Assembly (NCBI RefSeq): GCF_026126405.1
Contig: NZ_JAFMTQ010000004.1
Location: 124,001-188,000 of the forward strand
Direction: 5' to 3'
Source: Aureitalea sp. L0-47
Lineage (GTDB): Bacteria; Bacteroidota; Bacteroidia; Flavobacteriales; Flavobacteriaceae
DNA length: 64,000 bases
The notes beneath the pieces were generated by a model that was given only the letters and a program-made list of their open reading frames with translations, was not told the origin of the DNA and did not search any database. The position numbers were made by a program, and so were the translations under genes. Below are positions 60,773 through 64,000 of the stretch, one piece after another (positions within the stretch are counted from its first letter, which is position 1; each line of letters begins with the position of its first letter).

Positions 60773-61645
60773 TTAGCCTAATACTTCGGCAACTCTTTTG
60801 CCAATCTCGGCAGGAGAATCCACTACATGGATACCACATTCGCGCATGATCTTTTTCTTAGCCTGGGCAGTATCGTCGCTACCTCCTACGATGGCACCTG
60901 CATGACCCATGGTACGTCCGGCTGGAGCTGTTTCTCCGGCAATGAATCCTACGATAGGCTTCTTGCTACCGCTTTCCATATACCATTTGGCAGCATCCGC
61001 TTCCAATTGACCACCGATCTCTCCTATCATAACCACGGCTTCGGTTTCATCGTCATTGATCAATAATTCAACTGCTTCTTTTGTGGTAGTCCCAATGATA
61101 GGGTCTCCGCCAATACCAATGGCAGTTGTAATTCCCAGTCCCTGACGCACAACCTGGTCGGCGGCTTCATAGGTGAGTGTACCCGATTTTGATACGATTC
61201 CAACTTTACCTTTCTTGAATACAAAGCCGGGCATGATCCCAACTTTGGCTTCTTCCGGAGTAATAACTCCCGGGCAGTTAGGCCCAACCATACGGCAATC
61301 ACGGTTTTTCAGATAGGCATTTGCCTTGATCATGTCTGACACAGGGATACCTTCTGTAATTGTAATAATCACTTTAATACCCGCATCGGCTGCTTCCATG
61401 ATAGCATCTGCAGCGAAGGCAGGAGGCACAAAAATGATGGAGACATTAGCTCCTGTTGCCTTTACAGCTTCTTCTACCGTATTGAAAACCGGTTTATCCA
61501 GGTGTGTTTGACCACCTTTGCCCGGAGTAACACCACCAACTACGTTGGTGCCGTATTCAATCATCTGGCCAGCGTGAAATGTACCTTCACTACCTGTAAA
61601 GCCCTGTACTATAATCTTGGAATCTTTATTAACTAAGACACTCAT
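60773..61645 (-). CDS. sucD: Succinyl-CoA synthetase, alpha subunit
   Basis: A 290-residue TCA-cycle enzyme subunit that forms succinate and a nucleoside triphosphate from succinyl-CoA. Marks are GFTGSEGTFHAGQMIEYGT, PPAFAADAIMEA, GPNCPGVITPEEAKVGIMPG, SKSGTLTYEAADQVVRQG, and the phosphorylated His248 in GRTMGHAGAIVGG. The beta subunit gene sucC is not in the window. Confidence 0.97.
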   Translation of the reverse strand: MSVLVNKDSKIIVQGFTGSEGTFHAGQMIEYGTNVVGGVTPGKGGQTHLDKPVFNTVEEAVKATGANVSIIFVPPAFAADAIMEAADAGIKVIITITEGIPVSDMIKANAYLKNRDCRMVGPNCPGVITPEEAKVGIMPGFVFKKGKVGIVSKSGTLTYEAADQVVRQGLGITTAIGIGGDPIIGTTTKEAVELLINDDETEAVVMIGEIGGQLEADAAKWYMESGSKKPIVGFIAGETAPAGRTMGHAGAIVGGSDDTAQAKKKIMRECGIHVVDSPAEIGKRVAEVLG

Positions 61646-61680
61646 GGAATATTAGAAGTTTACGTTGAATAATTTCGGTG

Positions 61681-61688
61681 CAAAGATA
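61681..61688 (-). promoter_or_regulatory. Promoter -7 element of sucD
   Basis: On the minus strand this reads TATCTTTG, a perfect TAnnTTTG, 35 bp before the sucD start. It separates sucD from the lpxD operon upstream. Confidence 0.55.
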
Positions 61689-61716
61689 TCTCTTTACAGC
61701 CGTTTTAAAAAGAAAA

Positions 61717-62124
61717 TTACACCTTAACTCGGTGATAGGATTCGTTGGTGTCATCCTTATCGGTCACTGGTTGACTCACCTGGTATCCCCTGAAGAGTTT
61801 ATCGTCTTTCACCTCCCAAATGGCGATGAAATGAGCAATGCCCAGTTCTTCATCGGGGTTCTCATTGGTACGGATATAATATTTATAGCGAATCGTGATA
61901 TGGTTGTCGTCCTCCAGCAAATGACTCACCTCGATGCGGAGATCGTGGTAGGATCGTCTTACTTCAGCAAAAAAATCGATAAGGTCATCGTAATGCATGA
62001 TACTCAGGCCATCCGCACTATTCCAGATTAGCACCACGTCTTTATGCATGAAGCGTTCTAAAACGGTGGTGTCTTTAAGGATATCGGATTTGTAAAAGTT
62101 TCTTACAACTTCTTTAGCGGTCAT
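61717..62124 (-). CDS. NTF2-like (SnoaL-type) protein
   Basis: A 135-residue protein of the NTF2-like fold: MTAKEVVRNFYKSDILKDTTVLERFMHKDVVLIWNS is the opening helix-strand pattern, VRRSYHDLRIEVSHLLEDDNHITIRYKYYI and FIAIWEVKDDKLFRGYQVSQP the sheet. Members act as small-molecule isomerases or binding proteins, or have no enzymatic role. Its start is one base past the lpxD stop, so it is the last gene of the lpxA-efp-lpxD operon. Confidence 0.8.
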   Translation of the reverse strand: MTAKEVVRNFYKSDILKDTTVLERFMHKDVVLIWNSADGLSIMHYDDLIDFFAEVRRSYHDLRIEVSHLLEDDNHITIRYKYYIRTNENPDEELGIAHFIAIWEVKDDKLFRGYQVSQPVTDKDDTNESYHRVKV

Positions 62125-62125
62125 T

Positions 62126-63064
62126 TTATTTTAATTTGTCAAGTTTGTCTATAATGTCCGGAATCAGCCGAATCGATGCAATTTCTTTGTATTTCTTTCT
62201 GAATTCATCCGCTGGTGTTCCGAAGTATGATTTATGTCCTGGCAGTGATTTACTCACGCCACTCTGTGCCGAAATAACCGCCTTCTCACCTATGGTGATC
62301 CCACTGGTGATTCCAACCTGTCCCCAGATAGTTACCAGATCCTCTATGAGCACGCAACCGGCAATCCCAACCTGGGACGCAATAAGGCAGCGCTTACCGA
62401 TAACAGAATCATGCCCTACATGCACCTGGTTGTCGAGTTTTGTCCCTTCTCCGATACTGGTAGACGCAGTTACTCCCCTGTCGATAGTACAGAGTGCCCC
62501 AATGTCAACATTATCTTTAATTACAACATTCCCTCCACTGATAAGTTTATCGAACTTTTCCGGGCGGTTCTTGTAGTAGAAGGCATCCGCCCCCAACACC
62601 GTACCCGAATGGATAGTAACATTATTCCCTATCACGGTATTGTCGTAGATACTCACATTAGCGTGTATCAAACAGTCGTTCCCGATCTGCACATTATTCC
62701 CGATAAAGACATTGGGTTGGATAACCGTATGCTTCCCAATTACAGCGCTTTCGGCGATTACGGCCCTGGCGGATACAAAAGGGTTAAAATGATTGGTGAG
62801 TTTATTGAAATCACGGAAGGGGTCATCGGAGATGAGTAGTGCTTTGCCTTTCGGGCACTCCACCTTCTTGTTGATCAAAATAATGGTAGCCTGCGACCTC
62901 AGCGCTTTGTCGTAGTATTTGGGATGATCCACGAAGACAATATCTCCGGGCTGAACCACATGGATCTCGTTCATACCCAGTACCGGGAAATCCGCACTCC
63001 CCACATACTCACAGTCGAGGATATGAGCTATTCCTTCGAGTGTTTGTGGGATTTTAAATTTCAT
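62126..63064 (-). CDS. lpxD: UDP-3-O-acylglucosamine N-acyltransferase-like protein
   Basis: A 312-residue left-handed beta-helix acyltransferase. An N-terminal UDP-binding domain (MKFKIPQTLEGIAHILDCEYVG, VFVDHPKYYDKAL) precedes hexapeptide repeats (IGKHTVIQPNVFIGNNVQIGNDCLIHANVSIYDN, shortened), with the acyl-accepting His in LDNQVHVGHDSVIG. It adds the second 3-hydroxyacyl chain in lipid A synthesis. Flavobacteria often carry two such genes; this one sits next to efp and lpxA, so it could be the accessory copy. Confidence 0.85.
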   Translation of the reverse strand: MKFKIPQTLEGIAHILDCEYVGSADFPVLGMNEIHVVQPGDIVFVDHPKYYDKALRSQATIILINKKVECPKGKALLISDDPFRDFNKLTNHFNPFVSARAVIAESAVIGKHTVIQPNVFIGNNVQIGNDCLIHANVSIYDNTVIGNNVTIHSGTVLGADAFYYKNRPEKFDKLISGGNVVIKDNVDIGALCTIDRGVTASTSIGEGTKLDNQVHVGHDSVIGKRCLIASQVGIAGCVLIEDLVTIWGQVGITSGITIGEKAVISAQSGVSKSLPGHKSYFGTPADEFRKKYKEIASIRLIPDIIDKLDKLK

Positions 63065-63069
63065 AGTTA

Positions 63070-63636
63070 TTACTCCTTTACTCTTTCGAGGTACTGTCCC
63101 TTTTCGGTGTCTATTTTTATCTTATCACCTTCGTTGATGAATAAAGGTACATTAATTTTTGCACCTGTTTCAACCGTGGCGGGTTTTGTAGCGTTGGTCG
63201 CGGTATTCCCTTTCACTCCCGGTTCGGTTTCGGTAACCTCAAGGGTCACATTTGAGGGCATTTCTACCGAGAGCGGCAAATTATCTTCAGTATTGATGAT
63301 CACCGTTACGATCTCACTTTCTTTCATTAGTTCAGGTGTGTCCAGGGCATCCTTTTGAAGTTGAATTTGAGAATAATCTTCCGTATTCATGAAATGATAG
63401 GTGTCTCCATCGCTGTAGAGGTATTGGAATTTGTGAGTTTCCACCCGTACATCTTCTATTTTATGCCCCGCCGAGAAGGTGTTATCAAGCACTTTTCCCG
63501 TAGTTACACTTTTAAGCTTTGTACGCACAAAGGCCGGACCTTTTCCGGGTTTCACATGGAGGAATTCTATGATCTTATAAATATCGTTGTTGTACTTGAT
63601 GCACAGACCTTTTCGTATATCTGAAGTTGTTGCCAT
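63070..63636 (-). CDS. efp: Elongation factor P
   Basis: A 188-residue translation factor that relieves ribosome stalling at poly-proline. The three beta domains are present: the N-terminal KOW-like domain with the tip loop KPGKGPAF (modifiable Lys32), the OB domains, and a C-terminal KINVPLFINEGDKIKIDTEKGQYLERVKE. The Lys tip is kept, so a modification or an unmodified proline-rich loop variant is possible; no epmA/epmB genes lie in the window. Flanked by lpxA and lpxD in one operon. Confidence 0.96.
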   Translation of the reverse strand: MATTSDIRKGLCIKYNNDIYKIIEFLHVKPGKGPAFVRTKLKSVTTGKVLDNTFSAGHKIEDVRVETHKFQYLYSDGDTYHFMNTEDYSQIQLQKDALDTPELMKESEIVTVIINTEDNLPLSVEMPSNVTLEVTETEPGVKGNTATNATKPATVETGAKINVPLFINEGDKIKIDTEKGQYLERVKE

Positions 63637-63653
63637 TTCTTTTCTTTTCTGAA

Positions 63654-64000
63654 TTAATTGGAGCTGAAATATCCTTTCATGATACCGCGTTTCGAATTCT
63701 TGATGAATTGAAGAATCTCATCGCGCTCAGGGGTAGCTTCCATTTCTGCCTCTATTATCTCCGAAGCCTGGGTAGTATTATAATTTTGCTGATAAAGTAT
63801 TCGATAGATATTCTGAATCTCACGGATCTTTTCCGGACTGAATCCTCTTCGTCTAAGTCCTATGGAGTTAATCCCTACATAAGATAGTGGCTCACGAGCA
63901 CCCTTCACATACGGCGGTACATCTTTTCTAACGAGGGATCCACCAGTTACAAAAGCATGATTACCTATCATACAAAACTGGTGCACAGCGGTCATTCCTG
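63654..64000 (-). CDS. lpxA: UDP-N-acetylglucosamine acyltransferase, C-terminal part
   Basis: The gene starts beyond the right edge; the last 115 codons are present. GMTAVHQFCMIGNHAFVTGGSLVRKDVPPYVKG is the final beta-helix coil (shortened motif: AVHQFC.IG), and ARE.LSYVGINSIGLRRRGFSPEKI is the start of the LpxA C-terminal helical domain. LpxA transfers the first 3-hydroxyacyl chain to UDP-GlcNAc in lipid A synthesis. It lies 17 bp upstream of efp. Confidence 0.93.
   Translation of the reverse strand, partial: GMTAVHQFCMIGNHAFVTGGSLVRKDVPPYVKGAREPLSYVGINSIGLRRRGFSPEKIREIQNIYRILYQQNYNTTQASEIIEAEMEATPERDEILQFIKNSKRGIMKGYFSSN

Overview
The window reads as chromosomal DNA of a marine-type Flavobacteriaceae (Bacteroidota). 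Three secreted proteins end in the FYPNP/AYPNP...GLY type sorting domain of the type IX secretion system (T9SS). The sigma-70 factor has the short RpoD form typical of the phylum, and candidate promoters match the Bacteroidota -7 consensus TAnnTTTG. Gene families (SPFH, M16, BNR/sortilin-like hydrolase, M14, S9, CorA, an lpxA-efp-lpxD-sucD cluster, an eight-gene his operon) fit the same group. I saw no rRNA, tRNA, insertion sequence, prophage or CRISPR array.

Layout. 0-2.3 kb: tail of an M28-type peptidase, a GerW/YtfJ plus DUF2953 pair, an exported isoaspartyl methyltransferase and a small ORF with its own terminator. 2.4-8.2 kb: slipin, nitroreductase, a T9SS-exported animal-type haem peroxidase and an SLC12-like permease. 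8.2-12.5 kb: a three-gene cassette (A-B-C) of small exported proteins present twice in tandem, each copy with its own promoter and the same pair of spaced direct repeats. This is the strongest candidate for something undescribed. 12.5-19.95 kb: small membrane and exported proteins, an orphan ExbD, two further T9SS cargos (BNR/sialidase-like and an M14 carboxypeptidase). 20-32.3 kb: housekeeping sigma factor, OmpA lipoprotein, SDR, D-Ala-D-Ala dipeptidase, M16 protease, MscS channel, thioesterase and a large sortilin-like protein. 32.4-38.4 kb: a one-polypeptide TPR/histidine kinase/receiver/AraC regulator, followed by a 21-bp-spaced direct repeat, a 50-residue ORF and a 958-residue surface fibre protein with about 28 fifteen-residue repeats and a self-cleaving S74 chaperone domain. 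38.5-44.2 kb: aldehyde dehydrogenase, DUF3307/SatD pair, DUF2461, CorA. 44.2-51.4 kb: the complete his operon (hisG-D-C-B-H-A-F-IE, minus strand) preceded by a histidine-rich leader peptide and an intrinsic terminator, a classical attenuator. 51.5-64 kb: OmpA-like plus HhH membrane pair, sodium:solute symporter, prohibitin-like, VWA protein, fabG, S9 peptidase lipoprotein, sucD, and a lipid A/efp operon running off the end.

How parts work together. The his genes cover the whole pathway from PRPP/ATP to histidine and appear to be controlled by translation of their own leader. lpxA, efp and lpxD form one transcription unit with an NTF2-like gene. The cassette proteins and the S74 fibre share an exported N-terminus followed by a QVGI[GN]T..P.A.L.[VI] motif. 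Their upstream regions carry direct repeats spaced 21-22 bp with a loosely shared TACA core. One testable idea is that the AraC-type hybrid regulator at 32.4 kb controls the fibre gene beside it and perhaps also the cassettes. All functions are inferred from reading the sequence; no database search was run.
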